Shown here: one piece after another, positions 9,025 to 17,176 of the stretch
Layout of the letters: every line of letters starts with the position of its first letter
How positions within the stretch are numbered: the first letter of the stretch is position 1
Source of the DNA: Akkermansiaceae bacterium
GTDB lineage: Bacteria > Verrucomicrobiota > Verrucomicrobiia > Verrucomicrobiales > Akkermansiaceae
Assembly: GCA_024233135.1 (NCBI GenBank)
Contig: JACKPZ010000015.1
Coordinates: forward strand, 1-64,000
Direction: 5' to 3'
DNA length: 64,000 bases
The notes under the pieces: generated by a model
What the model was told of the DNA's origin: nothing
What the model saw: the letters and a program-made list of their open reading frames with translations, nothing else
The model's database searches: none
Made by a program: the position numbers and the translations under genes

Positions 9025-10836
9025 TCAGCGGCGGCGGCGCAGCAGGCGGAAGAATCCCAGTGCGCCGAGCAGGGCGGCAGCGGGCTCCGGGATGACCGTG
9101 ATGACGCCCGATGAAGAGAACCCGGAGGTGTCCCACGACAGGTTCGGACCGAGGGCCGCCCCGTTGAAGTCGAAGGTGTATCCGTTGTCCACGAAGCTCG
9201 AGAATCCGGCGATCTGGAAACTGTCGCCGCTGCCGGGATTGAATCCGCCGATGAGATCGACGGTGATGAGTCCGCCAAGCGACAACTCTCCGCCCGCGAG
9301 GAGGCGGTCAAACTGGTTGGTGGCGGTGCCGCCGATTTCCACCAGCCATTCGGAGCCGGTGGTGAGTCCGAGGTTGCCGGTGAAGGTGAGCGTTCCGGCG
9401 GACGAACCGGTGGCGAGCGTGCCATCGATGAGCGCGTCGCCACTCACGGTGCCCGAGCCGCTCAGCGTCTGCGTGGAGCCAAGCGTCCATGCCACGGAGG
9501 TGACATCGAGCGTGGTTGATGCGCCGACGATCACCTGGGAAGACGTGGCGATGGCGTCTGCATGGCCCAATTTGAGTGTGCCGGTCTCGATGTTGGTTAC
9601 GCCGGTGTAGTCGTTGGTTCCATTGTCGATCGTGAGAACCATTCCGCTCCGTTTGGTGAATCCGCCGGATCCGGTGATCTTTGCCGACCAGGTCTGGGTC
9701 CAGCTTGTCGAGCCGTCGAAGAAACCTCCGCCTGCTCCCAGAGTGATCGTTTTCGCGGAGGAGATTCCGACGCCGTTTCCATTCATGAACAGGCCGCCAC
9801 CGTCGAGCGTGACGCCCGCGCTGCCGCCCATGCTGGTTTCCGAATTGAATCCGTAGGTTCCGGAAGTCGCCTCCCAGGTCCCGGTGAAACCGGCATTGTT
9901 GGTGCCGCTGATGACCAGGTTGCCGCTTCCGTTGCGAAGGAACGTGCCCTGGCCGACAATGGTCTTGGTGATGCCGCTGGGGATTCCGGACGTGGTGTTC
10001 GCAGCTTCGAAAGTGGCGCCGGACGAAATGGTTAGATCGCCGGTGTTGTTGAGAGGGGTGCCGGTGGAGCCGGAAACCTTGAGCGTGCCACCCGTGACGG
10101 CGACCGGTCCGGAAACACCGGAGAGCGCGGCGTTGTTCGAGATCGTGAGCACGCCGCCGCCCGCCTTTTCGAGGCCGATGATGCGGCCGCCGGAGCCTTG
10201 GTTGAACGTTCCGCTGTATGTGCTGTCGGTGGATTGGTCGATCTTGAGTGTGCGAAGGGCGTTTGTGCCGCCGTCCTGCCAGTCGGCACGAACCGATCCG
10301 CCGCCGCTCAACTCGCCGATGGTCGCCTTGATCGTTCCGGTCGCGTCGTTGTAGGCCGAGCCGAGAATCAATCCGCCCGCCGTGATGTTCACTTTCGTGA
10401 GGTTGCTCGTCTGTCCGGTGGGGTCGAGGTTGTTGGATCCGAGGATCACCCATTGGCCGCCGATGCCCAAGGTGCCATTGAAGCCGCCTGAGTGGCTGAG
10501 GCGGAGCGTGTTGTTTCCGGTTTTCGTCAAATCCCCCGTGATGCCGCCGGTGCCGGTGATCTTGACGTCGCCGGTGTTGTTCAGGGTGAGCACCGATCCC
10601 GAGGCGATGGTGATGCCCGTCTGGGTGATGGCGGATCCGAGGTTGACGGTGGCGCTCGCGTTGAAGGTGGCGGAATCGCCGTTGGTCCATGTCGCGGGAC
10701 CGTCCCAGACGTCTGTGGCGGTCCACACGGTGTTGCTCGGGTTGCCAGTGGTCCAGACGAGGTCCGCGGCGCCCGCGGCGATGGGTAGGGAAAGGAGCGG
10801 CAGGATCAGGAAGATGGGAAATCGACGTTTTTTCAT
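9025..10836 (-). CDS. PEP-CTERM beta-strand repeat surface protein
   Basis: About 603 residues, starting MKKRRFPIFLILPLLSLPIA (signal peptide ending near AGAADL). The body is a series of Gly/Thr-rich beta-strand repeats (for example LTKTGNNTLRLSHSGG and NDYTGVTNIETGTLKLG). The C-terminus is VIPEPAAALLGALGFFRLLRRRR: the PEP motif, a hydrophobic stretch and an Arg cluster, which is the PEP-CTERM sorting signal recognised by exosortase in other bacteria. It lies 77 nt upstream of the esterase-sialidase gene on the same strand and diverges from the O-acetylesterase at 11002. Probably a surface-anchored structural or adhesive protein; no enzymatic motif seen. Confidence 0.85.
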   Translation of the reverse strand: MKKRRFPIFLILPLLSLPIAAGAADLVWTTGNPSNTVWTATDVWDGPATWTNGDSATFNASATVNLGSAITQTGITIASGSVLTLNNTGDVKITGTGGITGDLTKTGNNTLRLSHSGGFNGTLGIGGQWVILGSNNLDPTGQTSNLTKVNITAGGLILGSAYNDATGTIKATIGELSGGGSVRADWQDGGTNALRTLKIDQSTDSTYSGTFNQGSGGRIIGLEKAGGGVLTISNNAALSGVSGPVAVTGGTLKVSGSTGTPLNNTGDLTISSGATFEAANTTSGIPSGITKTIVGQGTFLRNGSGNLVISGTNNAGFTGTWEATSGTYGFNSETSMGGSAGVTLDGGGLFMNGNGVGISSAKTITLGAGGGFFDGSTSWTQTWSAKITGSGGFTKRSGMVLTIDNGTNDYTGVTNIETGTLKLGHADAIATSSQVIVGASTTLDVTSVAWTLGSTQTLSGSGTVSGDALIDGTLATGSSAGTLTFTGNLGLTTGSEWLVEIGGTATNQFDRLLAGGELSLGGLITVDLIGGFNPGSGDSFQIAGFSSFVDNGYTFDFNGAALGPNLSWDTSGFSSSGVITVIPEPAAALLGALGFFRLLRRRR

Positions 10837-11001
10837 CTCGTGGCTGAGGGAGGATTCGAAAAGGCGGTCTGGACGATTTTTTGAGCCGGACGACTTTGGC
10901 GATCGGGTCGGAGCTTCGACAACGGGCATGTCCCGGTCTGTTCAGGAAACCAGTTTCCCGCGCTTTGACGGGCACCCCGAGTGTTTCGCAAGGTGGTGGG
11001 C

Positions 11002-12174
11002 ATGTTGCGGATCGGATGTTTGACCATGTGGATGGCGGCGGCGGGATGTCTGCAGGCGCTGGAGTTTGCCCGGCCTTTCGGCTCCGCCATGGTCCTTCCG
11101 ATGGGGCGAGACGTGGCCGTCTGGGGGGCGGGCGCGTCCGGCGACGGAGTGCGTCTGCGCATGGGCGGCCGCGAGATCGCAGGCACGGCGGCGGCGGACG
11201 GCGCTTGGCGCGTGGTGCTGCCGGCGATGCCGGCGAGCGCCGAGGCGATGACTCTTGAAATCGTCTCAGGAGAGGAGCGCAAGGTGCTGGACAACATCCT
11301 CGTCGGCGAGGTCTGGATCTGTGCCGGACAGTCGAACATGGAATATCCCCTGTCCTCCGCCGTGGGTGGAAAGGAGGAGCTGAAATCCGTCGCCGCATTT
11401 CCGCGGATCCGCATGTGCAATCTTTCCGGCGTCTCCACCGCGAACCGTCCCTTCAGCGATGCCGAACGCGGGCGGATGACGTCCGGCGCGTATTTCCAGG
11501 GCGGATGGGTCGTGCCGGACGAGCGCTCCGCCGCTTCGTTCTCCGCCGTCGGATGGTGGGCGGGGAAAACGATCCATGAAACGAAGGACGTGCCGGTCGG
11601 CCTGATCGATGTCTCGGTGGGCGGCAGCGGTGCCGAGGCATGGCTGCCACGCGAGGTGCTGGAAGCGCGTGAGGAATACGCGCCGTTGTTAGGAGACGAT
11701 TGGCTCGAAAGCCCGAGGATCGGCGCCTGGGCCCGCGGCCGGGCGAAGACGAATCTCGGCGGGAAACCCGGTGCGCATCCTTATCAGCCGGGTTTCCTGT
11801 ACGATGCCGGTGTCCGATGGTGGAGCGGGTTCCCGATCACCGGAGTGCTCTGGTACCAGGGCGAAACCAATGCCGAGATCCACGACGACGCGTGGAACGA
11901 GCGGCTGATCACCGATCTCGTCTTCGGCTGGCGCAAGGTCCTCCAGCAACCCGATCTGCCATTCTTCATGGTCCAGCTCCCGCGCATCGGTGGAAACGAT
12001 CCGTTGCGCCAATGGTGGCCCGAGTTCCGCGAGGTCCAGTCCCGCGCGGCGGCGAAGCTCGACGGTGTGACCCTCATCGAAACCCAGGACCTCGGCTGGG
12101 ACGGTCCGAACGTCCACCCGCCGGACAAGCGGCCGGTCGGCGAGCGGCTCGGAAAGGCGGCAGCCCGGCGGTGA
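11002..12174 (+). CDS. Sialate O-acetylesterase-like SGNH esterase
   Basis: About 390 residues beginning MLRIGCLTMWMAAAGC (export signal; GC at its end could be a weak lipobox). The ATG at 11002 is chosen over the GTG at 10981 because the signal peptide fits better and AAGGTGGTGGG lies upstream. The catalytic block ICAGQSNMEYP places the nucleophile at Ser111; GVLWYQGETNAE and the terminal VHPPDK complete the family pattern. Sialate O-acetylesterases remove O-acetyl groups from sialic acids so that sialidases can act. The protein stops right after VGERLGKAAARR, earlier than most family members, which continue for roughly 80 residues or more; no continuation was found in other frames. Transcribed away from the sialidase run. 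Confidence 0.85.
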   Translation: MLRIGCLTMWMAAAGCLQALEFARPFGSAMVLPMGRDVAVWGAGASGDGVRLRMGGREIAGTAAADGAWRVVLPAMPASAEAMTLEIVSGEERKVLDNILVGEVWICAGQSNMEYPLSSAVGGKEELKSVAAFPRIRMCNLSGVSTANRPFSDAERGRMTSGAYFQGGWVVPDERSAASFSAVGWWAGKTIHETKDVPVGLIDVSVGGSGAEAWLPREVLEAREEYAPLLGDDWLESPRIGAWARGRAKTNLGGKPGAHPYQPGFLYDAGVRWWSGFPITGVLWYQGETNAEIHDDAWNERLITDLVFGWRKVLQQPDLPFFMVQLPRIGGNDPLRQWWPEFREVQSRAAAKLDGVTLIETQDLGWDGPNVHPPDKRPVGERLGKAAARR

Positions 12175-12221
12175 TGTCCAGAATTGTGGATGGGGGGCCG
12201 GATGCCGACCGCCGTCGATCA

Positions 12222-13523
12222 TTACCGACTCACCTGCCGAAGCACTTGGAAGAGACGATCGATATCTTCGTCGGCCAAATCCAGCGGCGGGCGCAGGCGG
12301 ATCGATTGGCGGCCCGCGCCGAGCAGCAGGGTGTCGTGCTCCTCGAAGGCTCGTTTGAGGATTTCCGTCCTCTGGGTCGGGCTGCGGGTGGAGATTCCTT
12401 GGTAGAGGCCCCAGCCGCGGGTGTTGCGGTAGATTTGAGGAAAGTCGCGCTCCAGCGCGAGCAATCCTTGGTGCAGCCGGTCCGTCTTGCCCGGCACGGA
12501 CTCGAACAAGCGCTCGTCCTCGACCACCCGCCACTCTTGACAGAAGCGCACCATGTCCGCAAGCGACCCGCCCCAGGTGGAGTCGAGGACGCCGACGTCC
12601 TGCATCCGCTCGCGCATGTAGACGGCGCCGCAGCCGAATTTCTTGGCCACGGCCACCGCTTGCGGCGGGTGCGGCAGGTCAAGTTGGTCGCAGGCGAAAA
12701 CGGTGCCGCACGAGCCCCCGGCGGTCTGTACTTCGTCAAAAGCGAGGAATACCCCGTGTTCGTGAAGCAAGCATGAAAGGTCTCCGAAGAACCCGGGGAC
12801 CGGCATCCGCTGGCCGCCGGCGCTCTGCATTGGCTCGCTGATCACCGCGACCACTTCGCCGGGATGGCGCTCGAGGATTTCGCGGATGGCCTCCAGCGAA
12901 GCGCGGGCACGTGCGGCGTTCGCTCCTTCTTCAAGATCGGCGTGCCAGCTCGGAAACGGGACGCGGTGGGTGTTGCCGATCAAACCGGTGAACCCGCGCG
13001 TGGCAGCTTCGTCGTCGAGCACCTCGCAGAGGTTGAGAGTCAGAACGGTGCGGCCGTGGAACGAACGCTCGAACCAGATCAATCGCCGCGGCCCGGGTGC
13101 AGGCCGCCGGTGGTGGTGCAGGTTGATCAGGTATTTGATCATGTTCTCCACGGCCTCGGCCCCCGAATTGACAGCATACACTTCCAGCTCCGGGTTGCGC
13201 ATGCACTCCGGTGCCAGCCGGTGCAGCAGTCGATAGTAGTCGAGGCACTCGGAAGTGAGGAAATCCGGGTTGGCCAGCTTGTGATTCGCTGCCAACGCGA
13301 GACGGCGCAGGTAGTCCGGTTCGGCCAAGCGCGGGTGGTTGTAGCCGAGCAGGCGGGATCCATACTGCCCGATCCAATCATGGAGCCGGGGGCCATCCAC
13401 GGTCGCCAGCCACATGCCGCGGCAGGCGGCGAGATCCACCGCCAGCGGCCACGGCTCGGCGAGAACGTAGCGGCCCAGCTCGTCGAGCATGGCGGCAGAT
13501 TTCGGATAGCGAGGGTTGGTCAT
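12222..13523 (-). CDS. lat: Class III PLP aminotransferase, L-lysine 6-transaminase-like
   Basis: About 433 residues from MTNPRYPKSAAMLDELGRYV; sequence further upstream in this frame looks non-coding. Class III hallmarks are present: the substrate/cofactor-site Asp in AFDEVQTAGGSCGTVFA and the Schiff-base lysine in AVAKKFGCGAVYM (Lys294/295). The FDEVQ-TAGG block and the KKFGCG block resemble lysine epsilon-aminotransferase more than ornithine or acetylornithine enzymes. The reaction would pass the epsilon-amino group of lysine to 2-oxoglutarate, giving a piperideine-6-carboxylate precursor. It is monocistronic, convergent with the O-acetylesterase and has no lysine-pathway neighbours, so the physiological role (lysine breakdown or osmolyte synthesis) is open. 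Confidence 0.75.
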   Translation of the reverse strand: MTNPRYPKSAAMLDELGRYVLAEPWPLAVDLAACRGMWLATVDGPRLHDWIGQYGSRLLGYNHPRLAEPDYLRRLALAANHKLANPDFLTSECLDYYRLLHRLAPECMRNPELEVYAVNSGAEAVENMIKYLINLHHHRRPAPGPRRLIWFERSFHGRTVLTLNLCEVLDDEAATRGFTGLIGNTHRVPFPSWHADLEEGANAARARASLEAIREILERHPGEVVAVISEPMQSAGGQRMPVPGFFGDLSCLLHEHGVFLAFDEVQTAGGSCGTVFACDQLDLPHPPQAVAVAKKFGCGAVYMRERMQDVGVLDSTWGGSLADMVRFCQEWRVVEDERLFESVPGKTDRLHQGLLALERDFPQIYRNTRGWGLYQGISTRSPTQRTEILKRAFEEHDTLLLGAGRQSIRLRPPLDLADEDIDRLFQVLRQVSR

Positions 13524-13867
13524 GGATCGGCTGGCGGACTGCATGGAACTGCTTGGAATCTGGATTCGGGAAGAGGGGCCTGAACATCCGGTCGGTCGGA
13601 CTGGCGGGAGGGGGAGAGGGGATTGGCAGTGCTTCGACAAAGTTCTGCCCGGGTTCGTGGCGGAAACCGGGGAAGCAACGGAGCTTCCGACAAGGAGCGG
13701 ATTCGAAACACGATGGTAGATTCTCGTCTCTTCTGCGGTCTGGCGGGGTGCGATTCCGATATGCCGGGCAGGAATAGTCATCAATCGAAACAACAGACCA
13801 AAAACGAGCCGCGCGGGAAACCCAAACCCGCGCGGCTCTCAGATGGTCATCGTCTATGCGGGCCGAG
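13524..13867. other. Intergenic region, 344 bases
   Basis: Lies between the start of the aminotransferase gene and the end of the small PEP-CTERM gene, both on the minus strand. It contains the terminator at 13806-13838 and presumably the aminotransferase promoter. No credible gene was seen; open frames here are short and lack family motifs. Confidence 0.6.
13806..13838 (-). terminator. Intrinsic terminator of the small PEP-CTERM gene
   Basis: A perfect 12-bp stem GAGCCGCGCGGG (13806-13817) with CCCGCGCGGCTC (13827-13838) and a 9-nt loop. On the minus strand it is followed by GTTTTTGG, a short U run. It lies 30 nt after the stop at 13868. Confidence 0.85.
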
Positions 13868-14497
13868 TCATGCGCGCCGCCGGCGCAGCAGGCCGAGCAG
13901 GCCAAGGCCACCGAGCAGCGCGGAGGCAGGCTCGGGAATTGTAACGACATTGAAAGATGCATCGATCCCATTCGGGGCAGTTCCTCCAAAGACGAAGGCA
14001 CCGTTCTGGAAAAGGCGGGAATTGGGCAGCGCGTCGGTGGAGGTGGTGCCGACGAGACCGAAGCCGGGGTTGCCGGAGCCGACCACATGCACCGCATACA
14101 CGGTGTTGTCCGCGAGAGTCACGCCGGTGAAGGAGAAGTTGGTCACTACGTCCCCGAGCGAAAGCAACGAGCTGTTGGTCGAGGTCGCGATCAGCGTGCC
14201 GCCCAGGGTGCCGCTGTCGTTGTCGGTATCCGACCAGAGTTCGAGCGTCAGCGTGCTGCCATTGGAGCCGCTGCCGGTGTTGCGACCTTCAAGGCCGATG
14301 GTCTGGAGCGAGGTTTCCAAACCGAGCGTGCCGGTGGTGAAGGTCCAGGCGGCTCCCGTCGCGAGGTTCGATGCGGTGCCGGCGGCGAAGTTGGCTTGGT
14401 TTTCCGGAGTAAGGACGGTGCTGTCGATGATGGTCGCTGCCTGAGCGGTGCCGACTCCGACAAGGATGAGAACTGCCAGTGCTTTGATTGGTTTCAT
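13868..14497 (-). CDS. PEP-CTERM sorting-domain protein
   Basis: 209 residues: signal peptide MKPIKALAVLILVGVGTAQA, a beta-rich central domain (TIIDSTVLTPENQANF through NTVYAVHVVGSG) and a C-terminal IPEPASALLGGLGLLGLLRRRRA. This last segment has the PEP motif, hydrophobic helix and Arg cluster of an exosortase substrate. The middle resembles the small choice-of-anchor domains that verrucomicrobia attach to PEP-CTERM tails; function unknown. A strong terminator follows and the gene appears monocistronic. Confidence 0.85.
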   Translation of the reverse strand: MKPIKALAVLILVGVGTAQAATIIDSTVLTPENQANFAAGTASNLATGAAWTFTTGTLGLETSLQTIGLEGRNTGSGSNGSTLTLELWSDTDNDSGTLGGTLIATSTNSSLLSLGDVVTNFSFTGVTLADNTVYAVHVVGSGNPGFGLVGTTSTDALPNSRLFQNGAFVFGGTAPNGIDASFNVVTIPEPASALLGGLGLLGLLRRRRA

Positions 14498-14838
14498 AAT
14501 GGATTCGTTTTTGTTGGTTGGGTTGGCCGATGATTCGCGTCATCACACGGAACTCCCGGAGCGACGCTGCCAGAGTGAATGGCAACGAAATCGACCGGTG
14601 GAAATGGTTGCTGACTGGTTTTGTTTGGCGACCAGTATTGAATCGATGCCGGGCCTCGACTGCGGGAAGGGTGAGAATGGGTTTCGGTTGCGACCCGGAG
14701 ACCACGTTGATCGATCGTCTCGCGGTGATCTGGATATCGGGTGCTCCGTGAGCCCTTGCAGCACCTTCATTCAACAGGACCCAATCCTTTGCGATCTCCG
14801 TGCCCTCCACGGAATGGATCGGCAAATGCCGACCGCGC
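14498..14838. other. Intergenic region, 341 bases
   Basis: Separates the small PEP-CTERM gene from the 3' end of the interrupted SGNH gene. Both flanking genes are on the minus strand, so the promoter of the PEP-CTERM gene should be here. No gene, repeat or clear promoter was recognised. Confidence 0.5.
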
Positions 14839-15061
14839 TCAGCGCCTGGCGGCAGGAACCCTCGCCCCGAACAATCGCCGCAGCATGGGCTCCATCGTTT
14901 CCGCCCAGATCTGATATCCCCTCGCATTCGGGTGCGCCGTATCATGGAACAGCCGTTTGTCAGGCTGACCATTACCGGCCGCAAACTTCTCCCACAAAGG
15001 CAACACAGTGATGTGTTCTTTCTTCCCCAGCGACAAAACCAAGCGATTGATTTCTTGAATC

Positions 15062-15065
15062 TTAG
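15062..15065. repeat. Target-site duplication, left copy (TTAG)
   Basis: TTAG directly abuts the left terminal repeat of the IS and is repeated at 16540-16543. Read on the minus strand it is CTAA, which supplies the last base of the final Cys codon and the TAA stop of the transposase. Confidence 0.85.
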
Positions 15066-16492
15066 CAGCCTGTTGAAATAGCCCACTTTGGGCGGATCTC
15101 GGGAAACGCGGGCGAAAATCGTACGAATCCGGCAACAATGCGGCAAATCGAGCCGAGGAAACGTCCGAATCCGTTCGCGGCGACCTGCATGGCCGACAGA
15201 GCCGCCCACAAAGCCGAAAAACACCCCCATCCGGCCATCCTGTTGCCCGCCTGGCATTGCTTGACGGTGCCGTATCCGGTCAGGTGCCGCATCAGCAGCG
15301 AAAGGTTGTGCGTGAAGGCCGCCGCAAGCTGCCTCTTGGTCAGATTCACCCGCCCGCGCAAGGTGGCCCGCCGCTGCTTCCCGTGGTCGAGCACATGGCA
15401 GAAGCTCCGTTCGAGATGTTCGCCGCGCTTGCGCAGCAGCGCCTTGCCGCTCTTGCTCCTTACCGCGCGCTTCGCTTTGGAAAGCACCCGCCTGACCGTG
15501 CCGCTCTGCTTGTCCTTGCGCCGCTTCGACTCGTGCGGGTCGCCGATGACCACCCGCACCCGCTCGCCCTGCAGGCAGCAGACTTCCTCCACGCTGAAGT
15601 ATCCCTCGTCGGCCGTCAGGCTGGCGAGGACCTTCTCCTGCATGGGATCGTCGCAAACCCGCGCGAGCACCTCGCCGGCGGCCAGCACCCTCGCGGCGAG
15701 ATCCTCCGTGTCGCCCTGGTCGCCGAGGCGCACCTCGGCGGCCACGATGGCCCCCGTATCGAGATCGGTGACATGCTCCGGCTTGTAGATCATGCCGCAG
15801 GCTCCGCGCTTGGTCATGCCCACCTTGGCGTCGGGGTCGTGCGGGTTGACCCACTCCTCGTTGCTGGTCTTGCGGCCCTCGCGTTTCTTGTCGAATCGGC
15901 GCACCGCCCTGGTGTCGCCGGGGTCGATGCCGGCCTCGGCGGCGAGGCGTTTCACATACTCCCAATACTGCTCCTCGGTGTTGCGGTGGACCAGCTCGCG
16001 CAGCGAGGCGTTGGCCTCGATCACGCTTGAGTCGATGCCAAGGTTGCGCCCCTTGAGCAGGCCGTGCCCCCGCAGCCCGGCGAGCACCAGCTCGAAGGCC
16101 GCCTGATAGATCTCCGGGCCGAGCCGCCCGCGGATGACGCTCAGGCTCGAATGGTCGGGCGTGGCCTCCTCCAGCCCGTAGCCGAGGAACGCGCGCATCG
16201 AGAGCGAGTCCGCGCAGCGCGCGGCGATGGCGCGTTCGCTCGGCAGGTTCTCGAAAAACCCGATCATGAGCATCTTGAAATAGACCGCCGGGTCGATGCC
16301 CGGGCGCCCGCCCCTGGCGGCATCCGCGTAGGCGGGGCGGCAGACCTCGCGCACACCCGCCGCGAATCCGATGGAATCGAGCGTCTCATCGAGCTTGCGA
16401 TAGAAGGTGCTGGCGGTCGCCTGTGGCAGGCGGCGGGTCTCGACCCAGAACTCCTGCTGGGTCTCGGCGGCGGCTTGGCGGGTCTCGAACAT
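15062..16492 (-). CDS. IS1182-family DDE transposase
   Basis: 476 residues, full length. The N-terminal DUF772-like region (near residues 60-130) reads PAVYFKMLMIGFFENLPSER. The DDE domain has GIDSSVIEAN (first Asp), LTADEGYFS (second Asp) and a later GEHLERSFCHVLDHG block with the Glu. These are hallmarks of the IS1182/IS5-like transposases. The coding frame runs through the terminal repeat, and the stop codon lies in the duplicated target bases rather than in the element. It is the only gene of the element. Confidence 0.92.
   Translation of the reverse strand: MFETRQAAAETQQEFWVETRRLPQATASTFYRKLDETLDSIGFAAGVREVCRPAYADAARGGRPGIDPAVYFKMLMIGFFENLPSERAIAARCADSLSMRAFLGYGLEEATPDHSSLSVIRGRLGPEIYQAAFELVLAGLRGHGLLKGRNLGIDSSVIEANASLRELVHRNTEEQYWEYVKRLAAEAGIDPGDTRAVRRFDKKREGRKTSNEEWVNPHDPDAKVGMTKRGACGMIYKPEHVTDLDTGAIVAAEVRLGDQGDTEDLAARVLAAGEVLARVCDDPMQEKVLASLTADEGYFSVEEVCCLQGERVRVVIGDPHESKRRKDKQSGTVRRVLSKAKRAVRSKSGKALLRKRGEHLERSFCHVLDHGKQRRATLRGRVNLTKRQLAAAFTHNLSLLMRHLTGYGTVKQCQAGNRMAGWGCFSALWAALSAMQVAANGFGRFLGSICRIVAGFVRFSPAFPEIRPKWAISTGC
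15066..15078. repeat. IS left terminal inverted repeat
   Basis: CAGCCTGTTGAAA, identical to the reverse complement of 16527-16539. The two ends diverge from position 14. The repeat overlaps the 3' end of the transposase coding frame. Confidence 0.9.
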
Positions 16493-16526
16493 GCGGCGGG
16501 GGAATTCAAGCAGACCGGCCGGCGTT

Positions 16527-16539
16527 TTTCAACAGGCTG
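16527..16539. repeat. IS right terminal inverted repeat
   Basis: TTTCAACAGGCTG, the exact complement of the left end at 15066-15078. The transposase start codon lies about 35 bp inside this end, so the transposase promoter must lie in or just outside it. Confidence 0.9.
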
Positions 16540-16543
16540 TTAG
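16540..16543. repeat. Target-site duplication, right copy (TTAG)
   Basis: Second copy of TTAG, followed by GATTCAA, the mirror arm of TTGAATC that precedes the left copy. Confidence 0.85.
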
Positions 16544-17176
16544 GATTCAACTCCGCCTGGGCGCGTGGCAATACACCGAGGAGCAGAATCTCCGTCCGGG
16601 GAGATTTCCGATGAATCGTGGTGCAGATCGCCTCGATCCCCGCCACGATTTCCGCAGGGGTGTTGGCCGGCGCGTTGTTCGTGCCCGTTAGATTGTTCGT
16701 GCCCGCCATCACCACGGCGACTTTCGGGGAAACGCCGTCGAGTTCACCGTTCTGAAGACGCCAAAGCATGTTCTGAGTGCGATCCCAGCCAAACCCCATG
16801 TTCACCGCATGACGATGGGCGTAGTATTTCTCCCAGATCTTCGCCCCGCGTGCGATTTTCGACCTCGGCTCACCGCCGAACATGTGCATGATCGAATCGC
16901 CGACGAAGATCAAATCCACCGGCCCTTTTGCGATCCGCGCTTTGACCTCATTGTGCCGCTGATGCCAATCATAGAAATCGTTTTCCAACTTCGGCACCGG
17001 CACCACCGCGCTGTTGCCCGCAGCACCAGACGCACGAGATTCCTCCAGCAGCTTCTTCAGCACCGGCTCTTGGGCGCGAACCTCTGCGGCAAGGACCAGA
17101 CCAAGGAGCAAGGCGGAGAGACAGGGGATGTATTTCGTATATTTTGCCGGTTCACGGCAGAGGTTGTTGTCCTGTT

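Larger units (their letters stand above)
15066..16539 (-). mobile_element. IS1182-like insertion sequence, 1,474 bp
   Basis: Bounded by perfect 13-bp inverted repeats (CAGCCTGTTGAAA at 15066-15078 and its complement at 16527-16539) and flanked by a 4-bp TTAG duplication. It carries one full-length transposase gene. The target was the centre of a perfect palindrome in the SGNH gene, TTGAATC-TTAG-GATTCAA. Intact ends, an open transposase and a clean duplication point to a recent insertion. Confidence 0.92.

Noticed and set aside
9308..11398. A ~696-codon Arg/His-rich frame over the PEP-CTERM gene and the esterase
   Set aside because: No motif or signal peptide; it overlaps two well-supported genes.
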